Origin: Sutterella sp.
Lineage (GTDB): Bacteria; Pseudomonadota; Gammaproteobacteria; Burkholderiales; Burkholderiaceae_F
Direction: 5' to 3'
Length of the DNA: 18,006 bases
NCBI GenBank assembly: GCA_020025955.1
Contig: JAHHRF010000035.1
Location: 1 to 18,006, forward strand
Notes under the pieces: generated by a model
Database searches by the model: none
Told to the model about the DNA's origin: nothing
The model's input: only the letters and a program-made list of their open reading frames with translations
Made by a program: the position numbers and the translations under genes
Part shown: piece by piece, positions 7,316 through 15,090 of the stretch
Position numbering within the stretch: position 1 is the first letter of the stretch
How the letters are laid out: every line of letters starts with the position of its first letter

Positions 7316-10300
7316 TTAAAAACGGACATTGACGCTGACACGTCCTTGAACGTGTTGCGTGGAATTAAGCGATGTGGCGACACCCAGTGACACTGCCCAA
7401 CGGGGGGTAAAGCGATACCCCATCCCTAAGGCGAGGGCGTGCTCGGACTGGTAGCCCCCGAAGGAGAACGTGACATTGACGTGCTCCGTTCGGTAGGGTT
7501 TGAAGAGCCCTGAGAGCGCCGCATTCATGGCTAAGCCTCGGTGGAGCTTTTCGCGCGATTCCGTTAACCGACGGTTAAAGCGGTAGAGCGCTTTGCCGCT
7601 TCCGTTCCCTGTCAGGGTTAAGGCGGCGATCCGTTGCTCCTGCGCTTTCGCCAATTGGGTATTGGTTTGAATGCGCTGGGCTTGGGCGGTGGACAGTGTC
7701 TCCACGGTGGCGAGCGTGTTCTCGGTCTGGAGCATCGTTTGGTCGTGTTGATCCACCGTTTCCGTTAACGTTTGCATGTCGTCGCGAAGGGCTTCTACCT
7801 CTCGCGTTTGCGCGTCAATCGCTGCTGCTTTCGGGGCGTCTAAGCCGGGGAGGGCGTCCGTGTTTTGGGTGACACGCTCATCCACCATAAAGAGGTCTTC
7901 GGCCGTGAGGGTGCTCGTGGCGAGTACCGTCAATGCCGCGTCACGCTCTGTTTCACGTTGTGCGCGATCGGCGTCCGTCGCGTTTTCCAACGCATGCTCG
8001 GCCGCGTCAACGTCCGCCTTCGCTTCCAAGTACGTGGGGGCCAAAGGCGTCTTGCGTGTCGCCGTTAACACCCAGTGCGTAATCGGGTCGGTCCCCATGA
8101 GATTGGTGACCTCGTCCGCATTAAAGCGGTGGGTTTCGATCGACGCTGCGTAGGTGGAGTTGGCGGCTAATGCGTCTGGATCGGTACTGGTGATTGCCTT
8201 AAATTCAAACGCATAGTTCGCGGTATCTTGCAGAGGCGTCGTTAACGTTAAGGCGTTCCCGGTTTTAACCGACGCGACACGCAAAGGCGAGGTCGCGAGT
8301 TTCGCTAAATCCAAGCGCGTGATGTCGCCCAGATCGAGCTTCACATCCGCTTGGTTGTTGCCAAGGTAGAGAAGGCCCGATTCTTTACGGTTGGCGGCAT
8401 TTAAGTCCAACTTAAAGGTGCTCGTTCCTGTCAACTCTCCAATGAATAAGCCTTTGACGTGGTGATGCTCTAAGTCAATGAGGGCGCTATTCGTACCTGT
8501 CAGGTGATGAATAGCCGAGCGATCCGTGGGCGTCCACGTAGCGTTTTCGAGCGTTAAATCGAGGCTCCCCGTGCTCACGTCCGCCGTGCCGTCAGCTTGA
8601 CGATGGGCTCGGTCACGAAACGTTCCGTCGAGGTGGATAGGTTTATCCGCCGTCCCTTCGAGGATGAGCGAACCCGTGGCGTTATCGCGCGCAGTGAGAT
8701 TCCCCGACCAAGCGGTAAGACCCTCGTCCGAGGTTGAGTTGAACGCCAACTTTGCGCCCTTGTCTAATGCCACATCCCCGTACCAACGGTTGGCGACGGG
8801 GTCCCTGATCTGAACCTTGGAGTGATGAATTTCACCGTCCCCGATGATTTCGGTCGCGTCCCCATGGAAGGTAACGGCGCGACTGGTGTGGGAGACCAAG
8901 GCGTAGCCGTGCTTCTGGTTGGCATACGACTCAAAGGGTTGCGAGAAGTCCGTCACCGTGTCATCAAACGTTAACGCCATGACGCGGTTTTTCTTCGTGT
9001 TGGGGGTGCCAATCGTAAGTTCCACGTAGCGCTTTTCATCAAGATAAATCGCGGCGGCTTCAGGCGTGGTATCAGCGCTCATCATGACGAACTGGTGGCG
9101 TTTGCCTTCTAAATCGGCTTTCCCAGCATAGGTCAAATTAAGCGCCCGAGCCGTGCCGTCTTGAGCTTTTGCGAAAAGCGTTAAGTCCGTGTCAGGGGAC
9201 ACTGCTAAGCCGCCTGAAAGGAAGTCCGTCCCGTACGCAGTGGCGTTAGGACCACGCGCTTCAGTCACACTCACTACGGTGGGACTTTCCATCGAAATCA
9301 ATGTGTCAGACATCGCGGTAAAGCCAATGGCGGATACAGGATCAGTGGTTTTACGTCCCGTGCGATCCCCTACGGTTTCAAAACGAATGTGAGGTCCTTT
9401 AAGGGTGAGGGCGCCGCCGTTGGCATGAATCCCACGGGCTTTGAGGGCATGCGCTTTAACGGTGAGATCGCCGTCAAGCACAATGTCGCTGGCGGTTTTG
9501 ACCGTGGCAATCCCAGCGGCATAGGCATTGAAATTGGATTTGACCGACGACACATCAAACATAACCGTGGGGGCTTTGAGCGTGAGGGCGCCAGGCGACG
9601 CCACCTCCAAGCCCGTAGCCGTCATGCTGGTTACGGTGTTCGTGAGGGTTTGGGTGGCCGTCACCGTTGTGGTCCCTGCCGTATTCCCCGCAAAGATCCC
9701 GTGGGCTTTACTGTCGCCCGTGGTCGTTAACGTTAAGGTGTCCGTGTTCACCGTCATCGTTTGACCGTATTGCGAGATCCCTTGTGCGTTTTTGCCCGTA
9801 GTCGTCAAGGAAACCGTGGGAGCGGTTACGGAGGCGTTGCCCGTCTTCAAGTCATTGGTGAGGCCATAAGCATCACCCTCTAAAGCGGTGGCCGTCAGGT
9901 TCACGGTGGTCGTGACGGTTGCTGTAGTGGTGCCTGAGCCATTCGAGAGCGCAGAGGCTTTCGCCTTTTTGCCGTCGGCAGTGGCATTAATCGTCAACGC
10001 ATTATTTTCAATGACAAGCGTCCCACCAAAGGGCGTGGCCGTCCCCTTAGCTTCTGCGCGGTGGGCTTTGTCAGCAGGGAACCCGGCGTTAGAGCTCGTG
10101 GCCGTCAGGGTGGCGTTCCCGCCTTTTAGCGTTAATGTGCCACGGTTGGCATTGAGACCAATGGCGTAAAACGACTCCGCCTTAATGTCGGCGGTCTTTT
10201 CCGCCTCGATCGTTAACGTCCCAATGTATTCACTGTTTTTGCCAGCAGCCGACGTAGCCGCCCCATAGGCAAAGGGCTCACCCGTTTGACCCGAAGCCGT

Positions 10301-12367
10301 ACTCGAGAGCTCAATCGTGGGGGCTTTGACTAAGACGGGGATTTGGGACTTTTGTTGCACGCCGTAAGCGGTGTTCTGCGCCGTTGCCGTCACGAGAAGG
10401 CGATCTTTTGCCACCAGGTTGACGGCACCAGCCAACGCCATCGCGTAAGCGCCTTTGGCCGACTGGATGCCGTGAGTGGTTAAGGTCAGAGTGTCGGCAT
10501 CGGTCGTTAAGGTGCCGTTCTGAAGATTGATGCCTTCTGCACGATGACCGTCAGCGGACAGCGCGACCGTGGGGGCGGTCAACGTCACCGTCCCGTGGTC
10601 CATGTAAAGCGCGGTGGCGAGCGACTGCGTTTTTTCCGTTTGGGCGTTAAAGGTAATACTTTCAATCCCGGTCAGAGTGACTGTGTTTTTGTCTTGGGTA
10701 TTGAAGGCAAAGGCCTTCCCCATGGCGTTCTCGGCCGAAAAGTTAAGACTGCGACCGCTAAACGTATAGGGGATGTTAAAGCCCGATAAGTAGGCGGCTG
10801 CAATGCGCTTATTCGCAGTGCCCGTTGAGGTCGCGCGCAAGGATAACGAATCTTGCGCGTTAAGCGTTAAGGCCCCTTGGCCTCGCAGGGTGTCAAGAGG
10901 GGCGTTGAGCGTGGTCCCTTCGAGCGTGATGGATTCAGCGTCTACCTGAACCGCGTTTTTACTCTTCGCCTGAAGGGCAATGGTGCTGTTGTCCTTGTGG
11001 TTGGACGCAGCGGCGCTCTCAACCGACAGGGTAAAATCGCGCGCCGTGGAGGCAAACTTCGCTTCACCATCGACTTTGATCCCCGTGATAGGGCCGTCTG
11101 TCGTGGTGACTTGAAGGCGCTGATCGCCCAAGGGCGTGAGCCACTTCACATCGGCCGAATAGCTGGCGAGCAAACCCGTCGCTCCCGTCACGGTGGTGTG
11201 TTCTTGCGAGAGCGCTTTGGCAGCAACTTTTGCGGTTAAATGGTCGCCCTCTACCGTGAGTTTGCCGAAGTCATCCACCCAAAACCCCGTGGTCTCCGGC
11301 CCCGCAACGGTGAGGGTGAGGTTTTCAAGCGTCACGACCGAGTGGCGGTTGATGTCCACCCCACGGGTGGGACCGGCCGAGAGGCTCTCTAAATCCAGAT
11401 GGTCATGAATGGTGACGTTGGCGTCGTTCGTGGCACGTAACCCCGCCATGGGCACAATGCGTGCGCCACGGTCGCGTTCTTTACGGTGAATGGCCGTATC
11501 CGTCATTTTGACGGGGGACGCATACACCACGGTCCCCGAACGGGCAATGCCGCGCACGGTTAAACCTTTTTCGATCGTCAGGTTGGCGCCGTTTGAGCCC
11601 ACCCAAGCGGAGGTGTTTAAATTCTGGCTATCAACGTTGAGGGTTGCTCCCCCATCAATCGTGAGGGTGGGGTGGCTCGTCGTGGTCGTGGGGGCCAAGA
11701 GGTACAAGGTCCCCGCGTTATTGAGCGCTACATCACCCTTAATGTGAAGGTTAGCCCCCGCATTTAAGACAAAGGTGTCCGGCGTCCAGTGGGCAGTGCC
11801 TGTCTGCACGGTGACGGCGTCCGTCGACGTCGACAAGGTCACGGGCTCTGTCCACGGGGTCGTGGGCATCGTGATCGGTGAAGGTGTCCCTACCGTTAAG
11901 GCGTTCACATCCATAACGACGGACGCGTTTTGTCCCACTTCCACGGCGGTGACGGGACCCCCTTCAAGGCGCATGTCGCGCCCAGGGAGTTCCAGCGTTA
12001 ACGTACGGTTTTCACCCACTTTGATGGCATAGGGACGCGCGTTAGCGTACGGCGTGCCCGCTAAATAATCATCAAAGCGCACGCGAGGCGTGTTAAGCGC
12101 GGTGTTCGTCGTCGCAAAGGGGAGGGTCAGGGGATCGGTTCCTGCGACCTCACTTTTAATGGTGAGAGTCGTGTTGGGAACCGTAATCGTGGTGCCTTGA
12201 GGTGGCGTTAAGGCATTGGTAGTTTGGGCGACAAGGGTATCGCCTTGGGCGCTCCAGCCAGCGGTGGCGCCGCTCAAGGGGGCGCTTTCTACGCCTTGCG
12301 CAAAAACGCACCAGCACGCCACGACGAGCGGGGCAAAACGCGGTGGGGAAACGGGGGACACTTTCAT
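7316..12367 (-). CDS. Large hybrid autotransporter: beta-helical pertactin-like passenger on a YadA-type anchor
   Basis: This 1683-residue surface protein starts with an export signal (cleavage near VESA, residue 29). Residues about 30-1265 are Thr/Ala/Gly-rich with recurring short strands, including several copies of an APTVxL unit followed by AxGI (for example TLTAPTVALSADG and SVTAPTVSLTTTG), the pattern of a right-handed beta-helix. Residues about 1265-1435 (LENATWTPTDRSAIHHL, LIGELTG-like and STFKLDLN segments) resemble the pertactin-like end of type Va passengers, where autochaperone function lies. From about 1440 an Ala/Glu/Gln/Thr coiled coil leads to the YadA anchor (RGLAMNAALSGLF near 1609, final Phe). 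The only cysteines I see are in the signal peptide. There is no strong ribosome binding site at the ATG. The ligand is unknown; adhesion is the usual role of such proteins. Domain borders are estimated from position. Confidence 0.85.
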   Translation of the reverse strand: MKVSPVSPPRFAPLVVACWCVFAQGVESAPLSGATAGWSAQGDTLVAQTTNALTPPQGTTITVPNTTLTIKSEVAGTDPLTLPFATTNTALNTPRVRFDDYLAGTPYANARPYAIKVGENRTLTLELPGRDMRLEGGPVTAVEVGQNASVVMDVNALTVGTPSPITMPTTPWTEPVTLSTSTDAVTVQTGTAHWTPDTFVLNAGANLHIKGDVALNNAGTLYLLAPTTTTSHPTLTIDGGATLNVDSQNLNTSAWVGSNGANLTIEKGLTVRGIARSGTVVYASPVKMTDTAIHRKERDRGARIVPMAGLRATNDANVTIHDHLDLESLSAGPTRGVDINRHSVVTLENLTLTVAGPETTGFWVDDFGKLTVEGDHLTAKVAAKALSQEHTTVTGATGLLASYSADVKWLTPLGDQRLQVTTTDGPITGIKVDGEAKFASTARDFTLSVESAAASNHKDNSTIALQAKSKNAVQVDAESITLEGTTLNAPLDTLRGQGALTLNAQDSLSLRATSTGTANKRIAAAYLSGFNIPYTFSGRSLNFSAENAMGKAFAFNTQDKNTVTLTGIESITFNAQTEKTQSLATALYMDHGTVTLTAPTVALSADGHRAEGINLQNGTLTTDADTLTLTTHGIQSAKGAYAMALAGAVNLVAKDRLLVTATAQNTAYGVQQKSQIPVLVKAPTIELSSTASGQTGEPFAYGAATSAAGKNSEYIGTLTIEAEKTADIKAESFYAIGLNANRGTLTLKGGNATLTATSSNAGFPADKAHRAEAKGTATPFGGTLVIENNALTINATADGKKAKASALSNGSGTTTATVTTTVNLTATALEGDAYGLTNDLKTGNASVTAPTVSLTTTGKNAQGISQYGQTMTVNTDTLTLTTTGDSKAHGIFAGNTAGTTTVTATQTLTNTVTSMTATGLEVASPGALTLKAPTVMFDVSSVKSNFNAYAAGIATVKTASDIVLDGDLTVKAHALKARGIHANGGALTLKGPHIRFETVGDRTGRKTTDPVSAIGFTAMSDTLISMESPTVVSVTEARGPNATAYGTDFLSGGLAVSPDTDLTLFAKAQDGTARALNLTYAGKADLEGKRHQFVMMSADTTPEAAAIYLDEKRYVELTIGTPNTKKNRVMALTFDDTVTDFSQPFESYANQKHGYALVSHTSRAVTFHGDATEIIGDGEIHHSKVQIRDPVANRWYGDVALDKGAKLAFNSTSDEGLTAWSGNLTARDNATGSLILEGTADKPIHLDGTFRDRAHRQADGTADVSTGSLDLTLENATWTPTDRSAIHHLTGTNSALIDLEHHHVKGLFIGELTGTSTFKLDLNAANRKESGLLYLGNNQADVKLDLGDITRLDLAKLATSPLRVASVKTGNALTLTTPLQDTANYAFEFKAITSTDPDALAANSTYAASIETHRFNADEVTNLMGTDPITHWVLTATRKTPLAPTYLEAKADVDAAEHALENATDADRAQRETERDAALTVLATSTLTAEDLFMVDERVTQNTDALPGLDAPKAAAIDAQTREVEALRDDMQTLTETVDQHDQTMLQTENTLATVETLSTAQAQRIQTNTQLAKAQEQRIAALTLTGNGSGKALYRFNRRLTESREKLHRGLAMNAALSGLFKPYRTEHVNVTFSFGGYQSEHALALGMGYRFTPRWAVSLGVATSLNSTQHVQGRVSVNVRF

Positions 12368-12430
12368 AGGGATCGAGCTCTGAAAAAAGCGGGGGAGGCG
12401 GTCAATTTATCTTCGTCATATCGACCGTGT

Positions 12431-12486
12431 TTCACAATGGGAAATGACCCTCTAATTATAGGTAGATACCCTTTTGTGAAGAGGGT
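12431..12486. repeat. Interleaved inverted repeats around the surface-operon -10
   Basis: TTCACAATGGG (12431-12441) is an imperfect inverted match of CCCTTTTGTGAA (12469-12480), and ACCCTCT (12447-12453) of AGAGGGT (12480-12486). The arms are interlaced and bracket the TATAAT element, an arrangement that could be a regulator-binding site or a structured 5' leader. Confidence 0.4.
12455..12460 (-). promoter_or_regulatory. Candidate -10 element of the surface-protein operon
   Basis: The minus strand reads a perfect TATAAT here, which would give a leader of about 80 bases. No good -35 sits 17 bases upstream (CTCTTC), so activation by a regulator is possible. The flanking inverted repeats are listed separately. 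Confidence 0.45.
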
Positions 12487-12688
12487 TTGGATTCCCCTTT
12501 ACCTATTTACGTGAAGGCTTTTTTGGAGGGCTTTTACGATTGAAGGAGAAACTTAAGCGTTACACAAAATCTGGGGGACGACTCAAGGACTGGGGGCGTC
12601 CGTCAAAAGGACGATTTCTCTCACGCGTTTGATTTGGTCACGGAGTGTGCCAAAAGTCGAAACACCCCAAAGTTTTTGGGTGAATCAG

Positions 12689-12697
12689 TGGTAGAAT
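12689..12697 (+). promoter_or_regulatory. Candidate extended -10 promoter of the six-helix membrane protein
   Basis: TGG followed directly by TAGAAT forms an extended -10, which can work with a weak -35. Transcription would start near 12704, inside the longer open frame that begins at 12634, which supports the ATG at 12781 as the real start. Confidence 0.4.
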
Positions 12698-12780
12698 TTT
12701 TGAAATTTTTGGCGTGTTCATTACGCTTCACCTTTCGGACTGTTGCCCTCCGGGTAAGGTCCTTTTTCTATTGTTTGGTT

Positions 12781-13419
12781 ATGACGGAAGATTTAAAGAC
12801 CTTGGGTCGTGCGTTTATGGGTTTCGTGGCGGTGTCGCTTCTCTATGTGGGGCTCATTGGCATCAACTACTTTTCGCTCAAGCACCCGGTGGCCGTAGAA
12901 AGCATGGTCGAATGGGGGCAAGAAGCCTTTTTGCTTTTAAGCGTCGCGGTCGTGCTCTCGACCTTAAAGTCGGGCTTTGCACGTGGGGCCTTAATCCTGG
13001 TGGCCGGGTTCTTGGGGGTCTTGTTTGTGCGTGAGCTTGATGCCTATATGGACGAGATCGTCCACGGCTTCTGGAAGTGGCCCGCCGTCTTGGTGCTTCT
13101 CACGAGCCTTTTTGCGGCCTACAAAGTGGGCGTCAAAGAAACGGTGCACGACTTGGCTCAGCTCGTGAAAACGAAGAGCTTTGTGCTCTTGTGCCCGAGT
13201 GTGGCGATGCTCTTAGTCTATTCCCGCCTCTTTGGCTTTAAGGGGATGTGGGCATCGGTCCATGGCGCCGCGATTGAAGCCGGTCACCAGGTGGCTAGCT
13301 GGGGCGCTTTTAAGTCCTTTGGCGAAGAAGCGGCGGAGTTGCTCGCGTATGCCTTAATCTTCGTGGCCGTGCTCGTTTTAAAGTGCGAAGCGGGCTGTAA
13401 GGCGAAGTGTAAAGCCTAA
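12781..13419 (+). CDS. Unrecognised six-helix inner-membrane protein with Cys/Lys tail
   Basis: I do not recognise a family. The 212-residue product shows six likely membrane segments near residues 11-30, 48-62, 69-83, 100-115, 134-150 and 186-200. Charged pieces sit at segment ends: RELDAYMDEIVHGFWKW (84-100) after the third and FGEEAAELLAY (180-190) before the sixth, whose acidic residues could be functional. The C-terminus is unusual: KCEAGCKAKCKA has three cysteines spaced by three residues among lysines, suggesting metal binding, lipid attachment or redox chemistry, none of it shown. The frame is open from TTG 12634, but that extension lies partly upstream of the predicted transcription start and lacks a ribosome binding site. 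ATG 12781 itself has only a weak one. It is divergent from the surface operon and followed by a terminator. Confidence 0.7.
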   Translation: MTEDLKTLGRAFMGFVAVSLLYVGLIGINYFSLKHPVAVESMVEWGQEAFLLLSVAVVLSTLKSGFARGALILVAGFLGVLFVRELDAYMDEIVHGFWKWPAVLVLLTSLFAAYKVGVKETVHDLAQLVKTKSFVLLCPSVAMLLVYSRLFGFKGMWASVHGAAIEAGHQVASWGAFKSFGEEAAELLAYALIFVAVLVLKCEAGCKAKCKA

Positions 13420-13440
13420 GTTTCGAGCTTTAAACGCAAT

Positions 13441-13481
13441 AAAGGCGTGGATTCCTTCTTGGGAACTCACGCCTTTTGTTT
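13441..13481. terminator. Terminator between membrane-protein gene and modB
   Basis: AAAGGCGTG pairs with CACGCCTTT, with an inner TTCC/GGAA stem, followed by TTTTGTTT on the plus strand. The minus strand has TTTATT after the stem, so it may also end the mod operon, whose last stop codon is at 13505. Confidence 0.8.
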
Positions 13482-13504
13482 ATCTAGAGAATTCGTTTTT
13501 TGGC

Positions 13505-14191
13505 TTAGAGCTGGACACTGCGCTTTCGCACATTTTCCATGGCGATAAAGAGGAGCGTGGCTAAACTCACCAGAATTGCACAGAGCACGTTGGCGACATC
13601 GTAATCGGCACGTCCCACGGCATTAAAGATTTCTAAAGAGAGGGTATTGGTGCGCCCCGCAATATTGCCGCCCAGCATTAAGGTGATGCCGACTTCCCCC
13701 GTGACGCGTGCGCACCCTAATAAAAGGCCCGTCGCCATGGGGACGCGAATCAAGGGAAACGTGATTTGGGTGAGGATCTTGGTGTTACTCAACCCATGAA
13801 CGCGCGCAGCGGCTTCTAAGTCCTGAAGCCCTTTAGAACCCAAGGCCGACTCCACTGGACGAATCACCAAGGGGAGCCCTGCCACGAAGCCCGCGACAAT
13901 GACGCCCGTTTGCGTGAACAGTAACGGGAGCCCCACGGCTTCTAAATATTGCCCAATGGGACCAAAGCGCCCAAAGACGACTAAAAGGAGGTATCCCAAG
14001 GCAATCGGCGGAAAGACCAAGGGAAGGGTGACCACAAAACTCGTGATGCGTTGCCAGAGCCCTGGATGGCGGGCGAGCGCCCACGCTAAGGGCGGTACCA
14101 CCACGCAAAAGAGCCCAAGGTCAATGAGGGCCGTTTTGGCGGTGAGCCAAAGACTGTATTGAACGTCGGGATCAGTGAGGATGGACCACAT
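13505..14191 (-). CDS. modB: Molybdate ABC transporter permease
   Basis: The 228-residue inner-membrane subunit forms the channel for molybdate (possibly also tungstate) and couples to the ATPase ModC. The length equals that of E. coli ModB (229). Membrane helices occupy most of the chain. The cytoplasmic EAA loop that contacts the ATPase is visible as EAARVHGLSNTKILTQITFP near residues 124-143, and the downstream block GEVGITLMLGGNIAGRTNTL near 163-182 is typical of ModB. It is the last gene of the modC-modA-modB set and follows modA by 96 bases that contain a strong hairpin, so it may be expressed at a lower level than modA. Confidence 0.93.
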   Translation of the reverse strand: MWSILTDPDVQYSLWLTAKTALIDLGLFCVVVPPLAWALARHPGLWQRITSFVVTLPLVFPPIALGYLLLVVFGRFGPIGQYLEAVGLPLLFTQTGVIVAGFVAGLPLVIRPVESALGSKGLQDLEAAARVHGLSNTKILTQITFPLIRVPMATGLLLGCARVTGEVGITLMLGGNIAGRTNTLSLEIFNAVGRADYDVANVLCAILVSLATLLFIAMENVRKRSVQL

Positions 14192-14241
14192 GGTGCGTTG
14201 TGTTAAGGAAAAAGAATTGCCCCGGTTTATTTGGGGAAGAG

Positions 14242-14263
14242 AAGGGGGACGGTTGTCCCCCTT
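14242..14263 (-). other. Intercistronic hairpin between modA and modB
   Basis: AAGGGGGAC and GTCCCCCTT form a perfect nine-pair stem with a four-base loop. On the transcribed strand it is followed by CTCTTCCCC rather than a T-run, so it more likely protects the modA message end or partly attenuates modB than fully terminates. Confidence 0.6.
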
Positions 14264-14287
14264 GGATTGAAGCCTTTTTTTAGCGAA

Positions 14288-15016
14288 TTACTTCACGCCG
14301 AAGTTCGCCATGATCTTCTTGGCTTCGTCGCTCTTCAAGTAGGCTAAGAAAGCCTGAACGTCCTTGGCGTCACCAGCACCCTTCACGGCCTGCACCTGCA
14401 TGTTGACGGCAGCGCCATGGTCAAAGATATCGAAGTGGCCACCTAACTTGTCGGCATTCTTCTTGTAGGCGACAACGTTAACAAAGCCCACGTCCATGTT
14501 GCCCGACGTCACATAGCCCATGACCTGAGGGACGTGGGAGGCGGCGTTGGTCTTGTCTTTCACCTGAGCCAAGAGCCCCGTGTTCGTTAACCACTTGTGC
14601 GCGGAACGACCGTAGATGGCAGCCTTGGGATCGGGGTAAGCGATGGATTTGATTTCGGGCTTGGTGATGTCAGTCGGAGCCGAAAGCGTTAAGCCCTGAC
14701 GCCACACCATCACTAAGGGGGAAACGCCCAGGGGCTGGGGCTTCCCGTCTAAATGCTGGGCAAACTTGGCTAAGGCTTTGTCATCACTCACCACAACGTT
14801 AACGCCATTGCCATTGGCGACCTGAGCGAGCATCTGACCGATGTTGCCGCCCACTGCCTTGGCGACGGTTTCGCCCGTCTTGGCTTCATAGGCCTTGGTT
14901 AAGGCTTTGACCATGGGGATGTAACCGGCGCCCGTGGTCACCACCACTTCGGCCTGAGCAAGACCAACGGTCATCAAAAGGCCCGTTAAGAGCGTGGCTT
15001 TGAGCGAAAACTTCAT
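14288..15016 (-). CDS. modA: Periplasmic molybdate-binding protein
   Basis: The 242-residue product has a signal peptide ending at AQA (residue 22) and would capture molybdate in the periplasm and hand it to ModB. The mature start VVVTTGAGYIPMVKALTKAYEAKTG matches the first strand and helix of ModA-type binding proteins; VVVSDDKAL, PLVMVWRQG and the YVTSGNMDVGFVNVVAY segment (where E. coli ModA has its second-lobe ligand contacts) follow in the expected order. The start is fixed by AAAGGAG seven bases before the ATG, the best ribosome binding site of this operon. Substrate could be tungstate instead; the sequence alone does not separate these. Confidence 0.88.
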   Translation of the reverse strand: MKFSLKATLLTGLLMTVGLAQAEVVVTTGAGYIPMVKALTKAYEAKTGETVAKAVGGNIGQMLAQVANGNGVNVVVSDDKALAKFAQHLDGKPQPLGVSPLVMVWRQGLTLSAPTDITKPEIKSIAYPDPKAAIYGRSAHKWLTNTGLLAQVKDKTNAASHVPQVMGYVTSGNMDVGFVNVVAYKKNADKLGGHFDIFDHGAAVNMQVQAVKGAGDAKDVQAFLAYLKSDEAKKIMANFGVK

Positions 15017-15042
15017 TTTAAAACTCCTTTGTTTTAAGTAAT

Positions 15043-15073
15043 CGGTCGACCCATTGGGTCCTGAGGACGACCG
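15043..15073 (-). other. Structured spacer between modC and modA
   Basis: CGGTCG and CGACCG form an outer stem enclosing two short palindromes, ACCCATTGGGT and CCTGAGG, which together could fold as a small three-way junction upstream of the modA ribosome binding site. It may be an mRNA processing or stability element. Confidence 0.35.
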
Positions 15074-15090
15074 GGAAAGTTAGTCATGAA

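Larger units (their letters stand above)
12368..12780. other. 413-base divergent spacer between surface operon and membrane-protein gene
   Basis: No supported gene. It contains the minus-strand TATAAT with its repeats, and the plus-strand extended -10. An AAGGAG at 12543 is followed by AAACTTAAG rather than a start codon and leads to no worthwhile frame. Confidence 0.5.

Noticed and set aside
7776..12032. Many plus-strand open frames of 60-125 codons opposite the large autotransporter gene
   Set aside because: They lie antisense to a continuous 1683-codon gene with clear domains, have low-complexity or Arg/Val-rich products and no supporting ribosome binding sites; GC-rich repetitive coding sequence often leaves such frames.
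12299..12322. Lipobox-like VVAC in the signal peptide of the large autotransporter
   Set aside because: Only seven residues separate the last basic residue from this cysteine, too short for a lipoprotein signal core; a normal cleavage near residue 29 fits better, and YadA-type proteins are not lipoproteins.
12541..12623. AAGGAG followed by a short open frame, and GGACG/CGTCC/GGACG alternating arms
   Set aside because: There is no start codon after the AAGGAG, and five-base arms in a GC-rich spacer are likely to occur by chance; the predicted plus-strand transcript begins further downstream.
12634..12780. TTG-started extension of the six-helix membrane protein
   Set aside because: An extended -10 element lies within it, there is no ribosome binding site at the TTG, and ATG 12781 gives a compact six-helix protein.
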